Part shown: one piece after another, positions 47,189 through 56,081 of the stretch | How the letters are laid out: each line of letters begins with the position of its first letter | Position numbering within the stretch: position 1 is the first letter of the stretch | Source: Pleurocapsa minor GSE-CHR-MK 17-07R | Lineage (GTDB): Bacteria; Chloroflexota; Anaerolineae; Aggregatilineales; Phototrophicaceae | Length of the DNA stretch: 64,000 nucleotides | NCBI GenBank assembly: GCA_019359125.1 | Contig: JAHHHY010000012.1 | Location: forward strand, 1 to 64,000 | Reading direction: 5' to 3' | Made by a program: the position numbers and the translations under genes | Notes under the pieces: model-generated | Told to the model about the DNA's origin: nothing | The model's database searches: none | What the model saw: the letters and a program-made list of their open reading frames with translations, nothing else

Positions 47189-48216
47189 AGAATATTCTCG
47201 TCACGGGTGCCGCCGGGTTCATCGGCAGCGCCTTTGCGCGTTACATGGTCGGCAAATATCCCGACTACAACATCATCGTGTATGACAAGCTGACGTATGC
47301 CGGCAATCTGGATAACCTGCTGCCGATTTCCGACGAGGAAAACTATCGCTTCGAGCGCGGCGATATCGCCGACCGGGCGGTATTACAGCAGGCGCTGGAG
47401 ACGCACCAGATTGATACGATCGTCAATTTTGCCGCCGAAAGCCATGTCGACCGCTCGATTTTGCAGGCCGACGCCTTCATCCACACCGATGTGGTGGGCG
47501 TGTTCATCCTGCTGGACGAAGCCAAGAAGCACGGCATCGGCCGCTTCCTGCATGTCAGCACCGACGAGGTGTATGGCGACATTGAGGATGGTCACTTCTC
47601 GGTCGAGACCGACACCTTTGCGCCCAACAGCCCGTATGCGGCCAGCAAGGCAGGCGGCGAGATGATGGTGCGCGCCTATCACATCACGCATGGCATGGAC
47701 ACCGTCATCACGCGCGGCAGCAACACCTTCGGGCCGTATCAGTACCCGGAAAAGCTGCTGCCCTTTTTCATCACCGAGGCCATCGAGGATAAGCCGCTGC
47801 CCGTGTATGGCGACGGATTACAGGTGCGCGACTGGCTGTTTGTGGAAGACCATGTGACGGGCATCGACACCGCCCTGCACCACGGCAAATCCGGCGAAGC
47901 TTATAACATCGCCGGTGAGGACAACCGCACCAATATCGAGGTCACGCGCGCGCTGCTGGGCCATCTGGGCAAGCCGGACAGCCTGATCAAGCACGTGCCC
48001 GACCGCGAAGGCCACGACCGCCGCTATGCGATGGATTGCACCAAACTGCGCGGCCTGGGCTGGCAGCGGGCGCACAATTTCGAGTCTGGCGTGAAGCTGA
48101 CCGTGGACTGGTACCGTGACAACGCGTGGTGGTGGCAGAAGATCAAGACCGGCGAGTATCTGGAATTCTATAAGCGGCAGTATGCTGCGCGCCTGGCCTC
48201 AGCAGACAACGAATAA
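47185..48216 (+). CDS. rmlB: dTDP-glucose 4,6-dehydratase
   Basis: A 343-residue SDR-extended enzyme that makes dTDP-4-keto-6-deoxyglucose. The NAD motif is GAAGFIGS (7-14). The active-site region VSTDEVYGDI (about 124-133) contains the Thr-Asp-Glu triad of RmlB, and YAASKAGGE supplies Tyr and Lys (about 151-159). FGPYQYPEKLLP is also diagnostic. It overlaps the HAD gene by four bases, so the two are translationally coupled. Confidence 0.95.
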   Translation: MKNILVTGAAGFIGSAFARYMVGKYPDYNIIVYDKLTYAGNLDNLLPISDEENYRFERGDIADRAVLQQALETHQIDTIVNFAAESHVDRSILQADAFIHTDVVGVFILLDEAKKHGIGRFLHVSTDEVYGDIEDGHFSVETDTFAPNSPYAASKAGGEMMVRAYHITHGMDTVITRGSNTFGPYQYPEKLLPFFITEAIEDKPLPVYGDGLQVRDWLFVEDHVTGIDTALHHGKSGEAYNIAGEDNRTNIEVTRALLGHLGKPDSLIKHVPDREGHDRRYAMDCTKLRGLGWQRAHNFESGVKLTVDWYRDNAWWWQKIKTGEYLEFYKRQYAARLASADNE

Positions 48217-48222
48217 GGCGCG

Positions 48223-48594
48223 ATGCCGCACGGGTATGAGTATCGGCTGGCGGAGAGCGACCGGCGCACCATGAAGGAAGAACTGCGCGCCGTGCTGCGC
48301 GAGCTGGCCGCGAACCGCGACATTGCCACGTATACGCAGGTGGCATCGCGGCTGACGACGGCCCGCATCCATCCGGGCTCATACATCTTTTCGCATCTGC
48401 TGCGCGAGGTGTGCGGAGAGGAGCTCGCCGCCGGTAACGGCATGTTGTGCGCGCTGGTGGTGTCAAAGTCAAAAGGTATCCCCGGCGCGGGCTATTTCAC
48501 CGGAACGGCCGGAGAAGGCCGCGAGACAGCCGACCTGGTCGCGCTGTGGCAGCAGGATGTGCAGGCAGTATTCGAACTCTGGAGCAAACGCTGA
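48223..48594 (+). CDS. Conserved hypothetical protein in the rml cluster
   Basis: 123 residues, soluble, no signal. I do not recognise it with certainty. The pattern ATYTQVASRL (about 34-43), then FSHLLREVCGEE and GMLCALVVSKSKGIPGAGYF (about 74-93, in pattern) suggests a small winged-helix-like module with a conserved Pro-Gly turn. It lies six bases after rmlB and its stop directly abuts the rmlD ATG, so it is part of the operon. Role in sugar synthesis is not evident. Confidence 0.65.
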   Translation: MPHGYEYRLAESDRRTMKEELRAVLRELAANRDIATYTQVASRLTTARIHPGSYIFSHLLREVCGEELAAGNGMLCALVVSKSKGIPGAGYFTGTAGEGRETADLVALWQQDVQAVFELWSKR

Positions 48595-49449
48595 ATGCGT
48601 ATCCTGATCATTGGGGCGGAAGGCAGGCTGGGGAGCGCCATCAGCAGGCACGCGCAGGCCGCCGGACACGACGTGGTCGAAAGCACCATGGCGCTGCTGG
48701 ATATCACCGACTTCCCCGCTGTGAGCGCCCGCTTCGCTGACGTGCGCCCGGAACTGGTGGTGCATGCCGCCGCCTGGACAGATGTCGATGGCTGTGCCCG
48801 TGACCCCGAAAAGGCGCTCGTCAACAATGGGATCGCATCCGGCGGTGTGGCGATGGCCGCGAGGCAGGTAGCTGCACCTGTCGTATATGTCAGCACCAAC
48901 GAAGTCTTCAGCGGCGCGCATGACCGCGCGTATCGCGAAGACGATGCGCCCCAGCCGGCCAACCCGTATGGCTACAGCAAGTGGGTGGGCGAAGTGGCCG
49001 TGCGCCACGCCAATCCAGGGCACTATATCGTGCGCACAAGCTGGCTGTTTGCCCACGGCGGCCGCAACTTTGTGCAGGCGATCCTGCGCGCGGCCGATGA
49101 AGGCCGTCCGCTGCGCGTGGTGCAGGATGAAGTCGGCAACCCGACCTACACCGAAGACGTGGCTGAAGCTGTGATGCGCCTGTGCGGAACCGGCGCGTTT
49201 GGCGTGTATCATCTGGTGAACGAGGGCGCCGTCAGCCGTTACGACTTTGCGCGTGAAGTGCTGCGTTTGTCCGGCAGGAGCCATGTGCCGATTGAGCCGA
49301 TCATGATGTCCGAGTGGCAGCGCGCCAGCACCCCGCCGCGCTATTCCCCGCTGGAGAATCACAACGGGGCAAAGCTGGGCATCACGCTGCGCGCATGGCA
49401 GGACGCCTGCGCTGACTTTATGGCACGCGAAGGGCTGCTGTCGTCGTGA
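48595..49449 (+). CDS. rmlD: dTDP-4-dehydrorhamnose reductase
   Basis: 284 residues. The last enzyme of dTDP-L-rhamnose synthesis. The nucleotide motif is GAEGRLGSA (6-14). VSTNEVFSG and YGYSKWVGE (about 122-130) give the SDR Thr, Tyr and Lys; IVRTSWLF is typical of RfbD. It starts immediately after the preceding stop and overlaps the next glycosyltransferase by four bases (GTGA). The 3,5-epimerase gene rmlC, needed between rmlB and rmlD, is not in this cluster. Confidence 0.93.
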   Translation: MRILIIGAEGRLGSAISRHAQAAGHDVVESTMALLDITDFPAVSARFADVRPELVVHAAAWTDVDGCARDPEKALVNNGIASGGVAMAARQVAAPVVYVSTNEVFSGAHDRAYREDDAPQPANPYGYSKWVGEVAVRHANPGHYIVRTSWLFAHGGRNFVQAILRAADEGRPLRVVQDEVGNPTYTEDVAEAVMRLCGTGAFGVYHLVNEGAVSRYDFAREVLRLSGRSHVPIEPIMMSEWQRASTPPRYSPLENHNGAKLGITLRAWQDACADFMAREGLLSS

Positions 49450-50435
49450 ATCAGCCAGCACAGCCCGGACTGCTGAGCATCGTCATCCCCAACTGGAACG
49501 GCATCCGTTTTCTGGCGGTGTGTTTCGCGTCGCTGAAAGCGCAAACGTATCCGCATATCGAAGTGATCGTGGTGGATAATGCCTCGTCCGACGGCTCACA
49601 GGCGCTGATTGAGTCTGACTACCCGTGGGTGACGCTGATCGCCCTGCCGGAGAATCGCGGCTTCACCGGCGCGTGCAATGCAGGTATGGCGCAGGCCCGC
49701 GGCGAATTCATCTGCCTGCTGAACAACGATACAGAGGTCGAGCCGAGCTGGGCCGGGGCGGTCGTCGATGCCTTCGCCAGACATCCTGGCGTGGGCAGCG
49801 TGGCCAGCAAAATGCTGCTGTTCGACAAGCGCACGCACCTGCACACCGCCGGAGATTTCTTCACGGTGGATGGCCGCGCCGGGAATCGCGGCGTGTGGCA
49901 GGAAGATGTCGGCCAGTTTGACGAGGAAGCCTATGTGTTCAGCGCGTGCGGCGGCAGCAGCACCTACCGGCGCGCCATGCTCGATGAAATTGGCCTGCTG
50001 GACGACGATTTTTTCTTCCTGATGGAGGATGTCGACCTGGGCTGGCGCGCCCAGCTGGCGGGATGGCGCTGTCTTTACACGCCCTATGCGGTCGTTTATC
50101 ATCATCTGTCAGCGACAGGCGGCGGCGTCACGGCCAGCTATTACGACGGGCGCAACACGCTCATCCTGCTGGCCAAAAATTACCCGTCCGAGCTGTGGCG
50201 TAAATATCGCGGGCCAATTCTGCGCCGCCAGTGGAAGATGGCCCGCGAGGCATTGGGCGCGTGGCGCGGCGAAGCGGCCCGTGCGCGATTGAGGGGCATG
50301 CTGGCAGGCCTGCTGGCCCTACCTGGGCAGATGGGCAAACGCCGCGTGATTCAGAAAAACAGGCGTATTTCTTTGGCGACATTAGAAGCCGTGTTGACGC
50401 ATTCCGACGCTGAATCAGCGCCGAAAGCGACGTAA
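49446..50435 (+). CDS. Family 2 glycosyltransferase (rhamnosyltransferase-like)
   Basis: 329 residues. GT-A core with SIVIPNWNG (11-19), VVDNASSDGS (about 40-49), NNDTEVEPSW (DXD region, about 97-106) and FLMEDVDLGWRA (about 194-205), the ED catalytic base motif of GT2 enzymes. The C-terminal helices are amphipathic and basic, suggesting membrane association. The combination is common in WbbL/rhamnosyltransferase-like enzymes, and dTDP-rhamnose made by this cluster is the likely donor (inference). GTG 49446 overlaps the rmlD stop. Confidence 0.9.
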   Translation: MNQPAQPGLLSIVIPNWNGIRFLAVCFASLKAQTYPHIEVIVVDNASSDGSQALIESDYPWVTLIALPENRGFTGACNAGMAQARGEFICLLNNDTEVEPSWAGAVVDAFARHPGVGSVASKMLLFDKRTHLHTAGDFFTVDGRAGNRGVWQEDVGQFDEEAYVFSACGGSSTYRRAMLDEIGLLDDDFFFLMEDVDLGWRAQLAGWRCLYTPYAVVYHHLSATGGGVTASYYDGRNTLILLAKNYPSELWRKYRGPILRRQWKMAREALGAWRGEAARARLRGMLAGLLALPGQMGKRRVIQKNRRISLATLEAVLTHSDAESAPKAT

Positions 50436-50436
50436 T

Positions 50437-51267
50437 ATGAGCGAATCACACGGCAGCATGCCGCATCAGGCGCAGGCTGCGGCAGGAGCAGAAAAGTTGA
50501 CTTTGGAACCCAATACGACAGCCACACCCACTTTGTCGATCATCATTCCGGCGCTCAACGAAGAACTCCGCCTGCCACCCAGCCTGGAAAAAATTACGGC
50601 CTTTATGGCCACCCAGGCGATCAGCTATGAAGTGATCGTGGTCGACAACGGCAGCAAAGACCGCACCGCTGAGGTCGTCATCGCCTTCGCGCAGACGCAC
50701 CCGAATGTGCGCCTGATGCAGCTCAAGGAACGCGGCAAGGGCCGGGCTGTCAAAGCCGGGATGCTGGCCGCGAAGGGCGATTTCCGTTTCATCTGCGACA
50801 CTGACCTGTCGATGCCGATTGAAGAAATCGTCAAGTTTCTGCCGCCGCAGGTGCACGGCTATGATGTGATCATCGCCACGCGTGAGGGCAAAGAGGCGCA
50901 GCGCATCAATGAGCCCGCCTATCGCCACCTGATGGGCCGCGTGAACAACATCATCATCAAGATCATGGCCATCCGCAAATTTGAAGACACGCAGTGCGGA
51001 TTCAAGATGTTCACCCGTGCCGCGGCTGAAGACCTGTTCAGCGTGCAGCTGATGAATGGCATCGGCTTTGACGTAGAAATCCTGTTCATCGCCATCAAGC
51101 GCGGCTACAAAATCCGCGAAGTGCCGATCATCTGGTACTTTGACCCGGACAGCCGCATGCGCCTGGTGCAGGATTCGCTCAATATGCTGCGCGAAATCTG
51201 GCAGATCCGCCAGAACTGGAACAAAGGCCTGTATGCCCGCACCAGCCCCCAAAACAGCACCCCTTGA
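50437..51267 (+). CDS. Polyprenyl-phosphate sugar synthase-like GT2 (ALG5/DPM family)
   Basis: 276 residues. After a 30-residue polar lead the domain reads LSIIIPALNEELRLP (about 33-47), VIVVDNGSKDRTAEVV, RGKGRAVKAGMLAAKG and the DTDLSMPIEE nucleotide-metal motif (about 120-130). GFKMF follows, then MNGIGFDVEILFIA. This is the dolichyl-phosphate glucose/mannose synthase subfamily, which charges polyprenyl-phosphate with a sugar at the inner face of the membrane. It could supply the PIG-V-like enzyme at 21009 or this cluster. It begins one base after the previous stop and overlaps rnhB by 35 bases. Confidence 0.9.
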   Translation: MSESHGSMPHQAQAAAGAEKLTLEPNTTATPTLSIIIPALNEELRLPPSLEKITAFMATQAISYEVIVVDNGSKDRTAEVVIAFAQTHPNVRLMQLKERGKGRAVKAGMLAAKGDFRFICDTDLSMPIEEIVKFLPPQVHGYDVIIATREGKEAQRINEPAYRHLMGRVNNIIIKIMAIRKFEDTQCGFKMFTRAAAEDLFSVQLMNGIGFDVEILFIAIKRGYKIREVPIIWYFDPDSRMRLVQDSLNMLREIWQIRQNWNKGLYARTSPQNSTP

Positions 51268-51892
51268 CCTGGAGCGCGCGTTGTGGTCGGCAGGACACAG
51301 CGCGGTCTATGGCATCGATGAGGCAGGACGCGGCGCCTGGGCCGGGCCGGTGGTGGCCGCCTGCGTGTGCCTGCCCCCTGGCGAGCCAGACGCACTGTAC
51401 GCTGCCCTCGTCGGCGTGAACGACAGCAAGCAGGTGGACAGCATCACGCGCACGCGGCTGGCGCTGGTCGTGCGTGAGCATGCGCTGTGCTGGGGCGTCG
51501 GCGCAGCCAGCAGCGCAGAAATTGACCAGTTTGGCATCGTCCCCGCCAACCAGCAGGCCATGCACCGCGCTTATCTGGCCGCCCGTGCGCGCCATCCTGC
51601 GGGCGCATGCCAGCATCTGCTGCTCGACCATGTGCGCTGGGCCTGGGACAACACCCCCTTCACCTCGATGACAAAAGGCGACGCGCGTTCGCTCAGCATC
51701 GCGGCGGCCAGCATTCTGGCCAAAGTCCATCGTGATGACCTGATGATCGCCTTCGAGAGTCAGTATCCCGGCTATGGATTTGCCAGCCACAAGGGCTATG
51801 GCACCGCCGCGCATCAGGACGCCATCACGCGCCTGGGCCCCTGCCCGATCCACCGCATGACCTTCGCGCCGCTGCGGCCGCATTTACTATGA
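51233..51892 (+). CDS. rnhB: Ribonuclease HII
   Basis: 219 residues. It removes ribonucleotides from DNA-RNA hybrids. The first acidic pair is Asp29-Glu30 in YGIDEAGRGAWAGP; the third acid is in LLLDHVRW, and KGDARSLSIAAASILAKVHRD and YGFASHKGYGTAAH are hallmark RNase HII segments. ATG 51233 lies within the previous glycosyltransferase gene in another frame; AAAGG precedes it. A DNA-maintenance gene inside a polysaccharide operon is unusual and is probably coupled translationally to its neighbour. Confidence 0.95.
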   Translation: MPAPAPKTAPLDLERALWSAGHSAVYGIDEAGRGAWAGPVVAACVCLPPGEPDALYAALVGVNDSKQVDSITRTRLALVVREHALCWGVGAASSAEIDQFGIVPANQQAMHRAYLAARARHPAGACQHLLLDHVRWAWDNTPFTSMTKGDARSLSIAAASILAKVHRDDLMIAFESQYPGYGFASHKGYGTAAHQDAITRLGPCPIHRMTFAPLRPHLL

Positions 51893-51905
51893 GAAAAGAG
51901 CCTCG

Positions 51906-53021
51906 ATGAAGCTTGCCCTCGTCCATGACTGGCTGAACCAGCGCGGCGGCGCAGAGGATGTGCTGGAGGTGCTGGTGGGCATGTATCCCGACAGCCCGGT
52001 CTACACCAGCATTTACGCGCCCGACATCATGCCGCCAGCGTATAGGCAGTGGGATATCCGCACGCTGTGGATCGACAAACTTCCCGCCATTCACACCCAT
52101 CATCAGCCCTACCTGCCGGCCTATCCTGCCGCCTGGGGCGGGCTGGACCTGAGCGACTATCAGGTCGTGCTGAGCAACAAAAGCGGCTTCTGCCACGGCT
52201 TCCGACACAACTCCGACACGCTGCACATCTGTTACTGCCTGGCGCCGACGCGCTATGTGTGGGGCCTGGACGCCTACGTGCAGCGCGAAGGCATCGGCAG
52301 CATTGGTGCGCTGGCCCTGAAGCCGATCATCGCCGCGCTCAAGCGCTGGGATTACGCGGCGGCGCAGCGCGTGAATGCCTTTATCGCCATCTCCACCGAG
52401 ATTCAGGCGCGCATCAGGCAGTACTACGACCGTGACAGCGTCATCATCTATCCCCCGGTGGACACGGCGCGCTTTGTCCCGCACGAGGCGCACGACGACT
52501 ACTATTTGGTCGTCTCGCGGCTGATTCCCTACAAGCGCATCGACCTGGCGGTGCAGGCCTGCACGCGGCTGGGCCTGCCACTGAAGGTGGGCGGCAAGGG
52601 GCGCGACATGGACCGCCTGCGCGAGATGGCCGGCCCGACGGTCGAGTTTCTGGGCTATGTGCCCGATGAGGCCCTGTCCGGCCTGATGGCGCGCTGCAAA
52701 GCCTTTCTGTTCCCCGGCCTGGAAGACTTCGGCATCACCCCCGTGCAGGCGCAGGCAGCAGGTCGGCCGGTCATCGCCTATGGCGGCGGTGGCGCGCTGG
52801 ACACCGTGCTGCCCGGCAGGACAGGCGAACTGTTCAGCGAGATGACGGTCGACAGCCTGTGCGCCGCATTATCGGCCTTTGAAGCGGAGCACTATGCGCC
52901 GTCAGCACTGAGGGAACACGCGCTGAAATTCGACAATGCCGTGTTCACGCAGCAGATGGACGCATTCGTCACTGGGACTTATGAGGCATTTCGCGCCCGG
53001 CGCGGGGCGTCTGCGCTATAA
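51906..53021 (+). CDS. Family 4 glycosyltransferase (WbaZ/mannosyltransferase-like)
   Basis: 371 residues, GT-B fold. N-terminal LALVHDWLNQRGGAEDVLE (3-21) with the Gly-Gly turn and CYCLAPTRYVWG (about 112-123), then the nucleotide-sugar part with VVSRLIPYKRIDLAV (about 203-217), GYVPDEAL and the GLEDFGITPVQAQAAGRPVIAYGGGG donor site (about 275-300) including the E-x7-E-like motif. This group often uses GDP-mannose. Start ATG 51906, 13 bases after rnhB. Confidence 0.9.
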   Translation: MKLALVHDWLNQRGGAEDVLEVLVGMYPDSPVYTSIYAPDIMPPAYRQWDIRTLWIDKLPAIHTHHQPYLPAYPAAWGGLDLSDYQVVLSNKSGFCHGFRHNSDTLHICYCLAPTRYVWGLDAYVQREGIGSIGALALKPIIAALKRWDYAAAQRVNAFIAISTEIQARIRQYYDRDSVIIYPPVDTARFVPHEAHDDYYLVVSRLIPYKRIDLAVQACTRLGLPLKVGGKGRDMDRLREMAGPTVEFLGYVPDEALSGLMARCKAFLFPGLEDFGITPVQAQAAGRPVIAYGGGGALDTVLPGRTGELFSEMTVDSLCAALSAFEAEHYAPSALREHALKFDNAVFTQQMDAFVTGTYEAFRARRGASAL

Positions 53022-53051
53022 TGGCCGAAACTGCCAGTTCGGAGAGACTGC

Positions 53052-53729
53052 ATGGAACTGTTTGAAATTGCGCGCGCGCTGCTGCGCCGCTGGTGGCTGA
53101 TCGCGATTCCGCTGGCCGCTGGTCTCGTCGTCGCCGCGCCGGATGTGCTCAACCGTACCGCGACCGCTGGCGGCTACAGCGCCAATATCAACTACACCGC
53201 TTTTCAGGACCCGGAAGCTATCCCCCGTGCTGACGGCGATTATCAGGACCTGTGGCTGTCCAGCGAACTGCTGGTGAACGCGCTGACCGACTGGGTGCGT
53301 GGCAGCGTGTTCAGGGACGAAGTGACGCAGGCGCTGGCCGAACAGGGCGTGACCATCGAGCCCGGTGCGCTGGGCATCGCCGCGGACAATGAGCGCAGCG
53401 TCGGCCAGATTTTCCTCAGCTACCCGGATGCCGACGGCCTGGGGGCCATCATGGACGCCGCGACCGCGGTGCTGGGCGCGATGAACGCGGACTACTTTCC
53501 GCAGTTGGGCGATGTCGATGCGTCGGTGCGCGTGCTGCACCGGACGGGTCCGGACGCCGCGCCGCCCTCCCTGCCCAATCGCTTTGCGCCGCTGATCAAA
53601 GTCGCAATTGGGCTGGGCGCGGGCATCGCGCTGGCGGCGCTGGCCCATTATCTCGACCCGATGGTGCGCCGCCGTGAAGACGTGGAGGCAGCCGGACTCA
53701 CGGTGCTGGCCTCCGTGCCGCGCCACTGA
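53052..53729 (+). CDS. Second Wzz-like membrane protein
   Basis: 225 residues with the co-polymerase topology: N-terminal helix (about 15-34) after LLRRWWLIAIPLA, an outer domain, and a C-terminal helix (about 182-200) followed by LDPMVRRREDVEAAGLTVLASVPRH. The tail is like that of the protein at 43800, and the outer domain is clearly different. Two such proteins at the two ends of the cluster may set different chain lengths or form mixed rings. ATG 53052 follows GGAGAGA. Confidence 0.75.
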   Translation: MELFEIARALLRRWWLIAIPLAAGLVVAAPDVLNRTATAGGYSANINYTAFQDPEAIPRADGDYQDLWLSSELLVNALTDWVRGSVFRDEVTQALAEQGVTIEPGALGIAADNERSVGQIFLSYPDADGLGAIMDAATAVLGAMNADYFPQLGDVDASVRVLHRTGPDAAPPSLPNRFAPLIKVAIGLGAGIALAALAHYLDPMVRRREDVEAAGLTVLASVPRH

Positions 53730-53750
53730 TCCGCCTGAGGACTCCAGCCC

Positions 53751-55766
53751 ATGCGCCACATGCTCCTGCGCTTGCTCATCGTCGTGCTGTGCATCGGGAC
53801 GGGCAGCGCCAGCGCGTCCGCCCCGGTGGACCAGGTTGTCACCTGGCCGGAAGCAAATCTGGCCTTCGCGCTCTCGCCAGACTGGGATGTGCAGATCGCC
53901 CCGTTTGAATCCGGCTCGGCGCTGATCGCGCGGGCGGAGAATGCGCTGTTTGCGGCGCTGGTCCTGCCCAACAGCGCCCCGTATACGCAGGAATCACACG
54001 CTGTTTTTGAGCAGTTTTACACCGGATTCCTGGCCGATGGTCTGGGCGCGTATCGCATCGAGCCAGCCAGCGTGTTTGGCGACCTGGGCGTACGCATCAA
54101 TGCGGGCGGCGCGTACAGCGGACAGTCCGTGACCGGCGTGTATGGCCGTCTGCCCGATCATCGCATCCTGTATGCCATCGGCACCGAACGCGAATTCACA
54201 CGCGTGCTGTCGTCCATCGCGCTGTCGGCAAATGACCTGCCCCAGTTTCCCGCGCTGGCCGTGCAGAGCGTCTTCAGCACGGAGGCGCTGCCGCCGCCAG
54301 TCGTCGAGAGCACGGATGGCTCGATCAATCCGCCGGTCGTGCATGGCGTCGCCTTTGCGGGCGATATGCCAGTCGCCAGCATCACGCCGTGGGGGCTGCT
54401 TCGCTTCGCTGACGGGCTGTCCGCGCCGCAGATTACGACGCTGCCGCGCGTGGGCATGCATGACCTGGTGGTGCTGCCGGACGGCAACACGGCTATCGGG
54501 GATACCGGCTGCCGCTGCCTGTTTCTGATCGACCCGGACGGGACCGCGGGCGCTTCATTCGGCACGTTCGCGGCCAATGCCCCCTTCTCGCTGACGAGCC
54601 GCGCCAATGGCGACATCATCAGCGCCGATGGCAGCGCCGACGGCGGATTCATGGCGGTCGAACATGCCTTGCAGGACGACGGCACGTACAAGCCCACCAC
54701 CAGCACGCTGAATTTCAACGCGGCCAATGCCCCGCATCTGATTCCGCTGGGCGATGACCTGTATGTGCTGGAGACGCTTCAGTCGCTGCTGGATGGCGAG
54801 GTTCACACGGGCTTGTCGCAGGTGCTGCCGGGCGAGACACCGCGCTTCATCGGCTGGCTGCCGTTTGCAGTGGGCGAAATTGCCGACATCGCGCCCGCCG
54901 ACGACACCCACTTCATCGCCGGGCTGTATGACGGGCGCGTGTATCGCGTCGGCCTGGACCTGGTGACGACCGAGATTGCCCAGGTGCCGGGCGGCCTGAC
55001 CTCGGTCGCGTGGAATGAGGAAACGTCGCAATTACTGGCAGGTACGGCTGAAGGGACGCTCGTGCTATTGGGCATCAGCCCCAGCCTGGACCGCATCGGC
55101 GGGGCGGACATCGCAGAAAACGAAGTCGTCATTGGCACGTTGTCCGAGCTGACGCCCGTCCAGACGTGGTCCATGGCTGGCGCGGCGGGCGATATCATCA
55201 CGCTGTCGGCGGTCGATCTGCAGCGGCGCGATTTTCTCGATCCCGCGCTGACGCTGATTGCCCCGTCTGGCGCAGTCGTCGCGGAAAACGATGACCAGCA
55301 GGGGCTGGATCTGTGGAGCGCGCTGGACGCGCAGTTACGCACCGTCGTACTGCCGGAAGACGGGCTGTACAGCGTGCAGGTGTCGCGCATTGGCGGGGAT
55401 GGGCAGTTTGCACTGGGGCTGACGCACGAGCGCCGGTTCGCGCTGGAACCGCAGGCCGCCGTCACGCTGACGGGGACGCTGAGCGACGCCATCCCGGTGC
55501 AGCGCTGGGCCTTTCAGGGCGCGGCTGACCAGGTGGTCACTTTCACCATGACCGCCCAGAATGGCGATCTCGACCCAGCCCTCGAACTGCTGCTGGAAGA
55601 CGGCCGTTCGCTGGCCTATAACGACGACGGCGCAGACCCTGCGCTGGGGCTGAACGCGCAGATTTTCCGCGTCACCCTGCCCCGCGACGGTGTGTATATT
55701 CTGGAGGCGTCGCGCTTTGATTACCTGGGCGCGGGCGACTACCAGATTATCGCCTTCACGGGCTAG
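53751..55766 (+). CDS. Large secreted protein with beta-propeller region and two PPC-like domains
   Basis: 671 residues. Signal peptide at about 1-25. An N-terminal alpha/beta region (about 30-165) precedes a repetitive beta region (about 190-450, with units such as LVVLPDGNTAIGDTGCRCLFLIDPDG) resembling NHL/SMP-30 propellers. Two tandem domains follow (about 460-560 and 570-670) with the bacterial pre-peptidase C-terminal (PPC) pattern: TPVQTWSMAGAAGDIITLSA, DPALTLIAPSG, LPEDGLYSVQVSR and the matching second set. Probably a surface or exported binding protein; no catalytic motif seen. Confidence 0.75.
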   Translation: MRHMLLRLLIVVLCIGTGSASASAPVDQVVTWPEANLAFALSPDWDVQIAPFESGSALIARAENALFAALVLPNSAPYTQESHAVFEQFYTGFLADGLGAYRIEPASVFGDLGVRINAGGAYSGQSVTGVYGRLPDHRILYAIGTEREFTRVLSSIALSANDLPQFPALAVQSVFSTEALPPPVVESTDGSINPPVVHGVAFAGDMPVASITPWGLLRFADGLSAPQITTLPRVGMHDLVVLPDGNTAIGDTGCRCLFLIDPDGTAGASFGTFAANAPFSLTSRANGDIISADGSADGGFMAVEHALQDDGTYKPTTSTLNFNAANAPHLIPLGDDLYVLETLQSLLDGEVHTGLSQVLPGETPRFIGWLPFAVGEIADIAPADDTHFIAGLYDGRVYRVGLDLVTTEIAQVPGGLTSVAWNEETSQLLAGTAEGTLVLLGISPSLDRIGGADIAENEVVIGTLSELTPVQTWSMAGAAGDIITLSAVDLQRRDFLDPALTLIAPSGAVVAENDDQQGLDLWSALDAQLRTVVLPEDGLYSVQVSRIGGDGQFALGLTHERRFALEPQAAVTLTGTLSDAIPVQRWAFQGAADQVVTFTMTAQNGDLDPALELLLEDGRSLAYNDDGADPALGLNAQIFRVTLPRDGVYILEASRFDYLGAGDYQIIAFTG

Positions 55767-56055
55767 GCGGCGATTGTTCGAGCGCGGCCGCCTTGCGCGC
55801 TTCGGCGCGGCTGAAGTAGTTGGCCACCACAATCACGATCACGCTGAAGCTGCCGCCGACCAGCAGGCCGACGAAGATAGCCTGCGGCAGACTGCCACCG
55901 GTGGTCAGGCCGACCAGGAACATGGCGATCACGCAGGCGCTGATCATCAGCACCGCCAGCAGCGGCAGGCCCGCCAGCCGCCGCCGAATAGCGACGTAGC
56001 CGCCCAGCAGCACCAGCGCAAACACGATAAAAAACAGAATCGGCAGTGGGTTCAT
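55756..56055 (-). CDS. Small membrane protein, unknown
   Basis: 99 residues with three membrane helices (about 5-23, 31-50, 57-80) and a polar C terminus. No family recognised. GAGG precedes ATG 56055. Its 3' end overlaps that of the convergent secreted protein gene by 11 bases. It follows the cyclase gene in the same direction. Confidence 0.6.
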   Translation of the reverse strand: MNPLPILFFIVFALVLLGGYVAIRRRLAGLPLLAVLMISACVIAMFLVGLTTGGSLPQAIFVGLLVGGSFSVIVIVVANYFSRAEARKAAALEQSPPSP

Positions 56056-56081
56056 GGTGAAACCTCGTCTTCAGGCATGAT

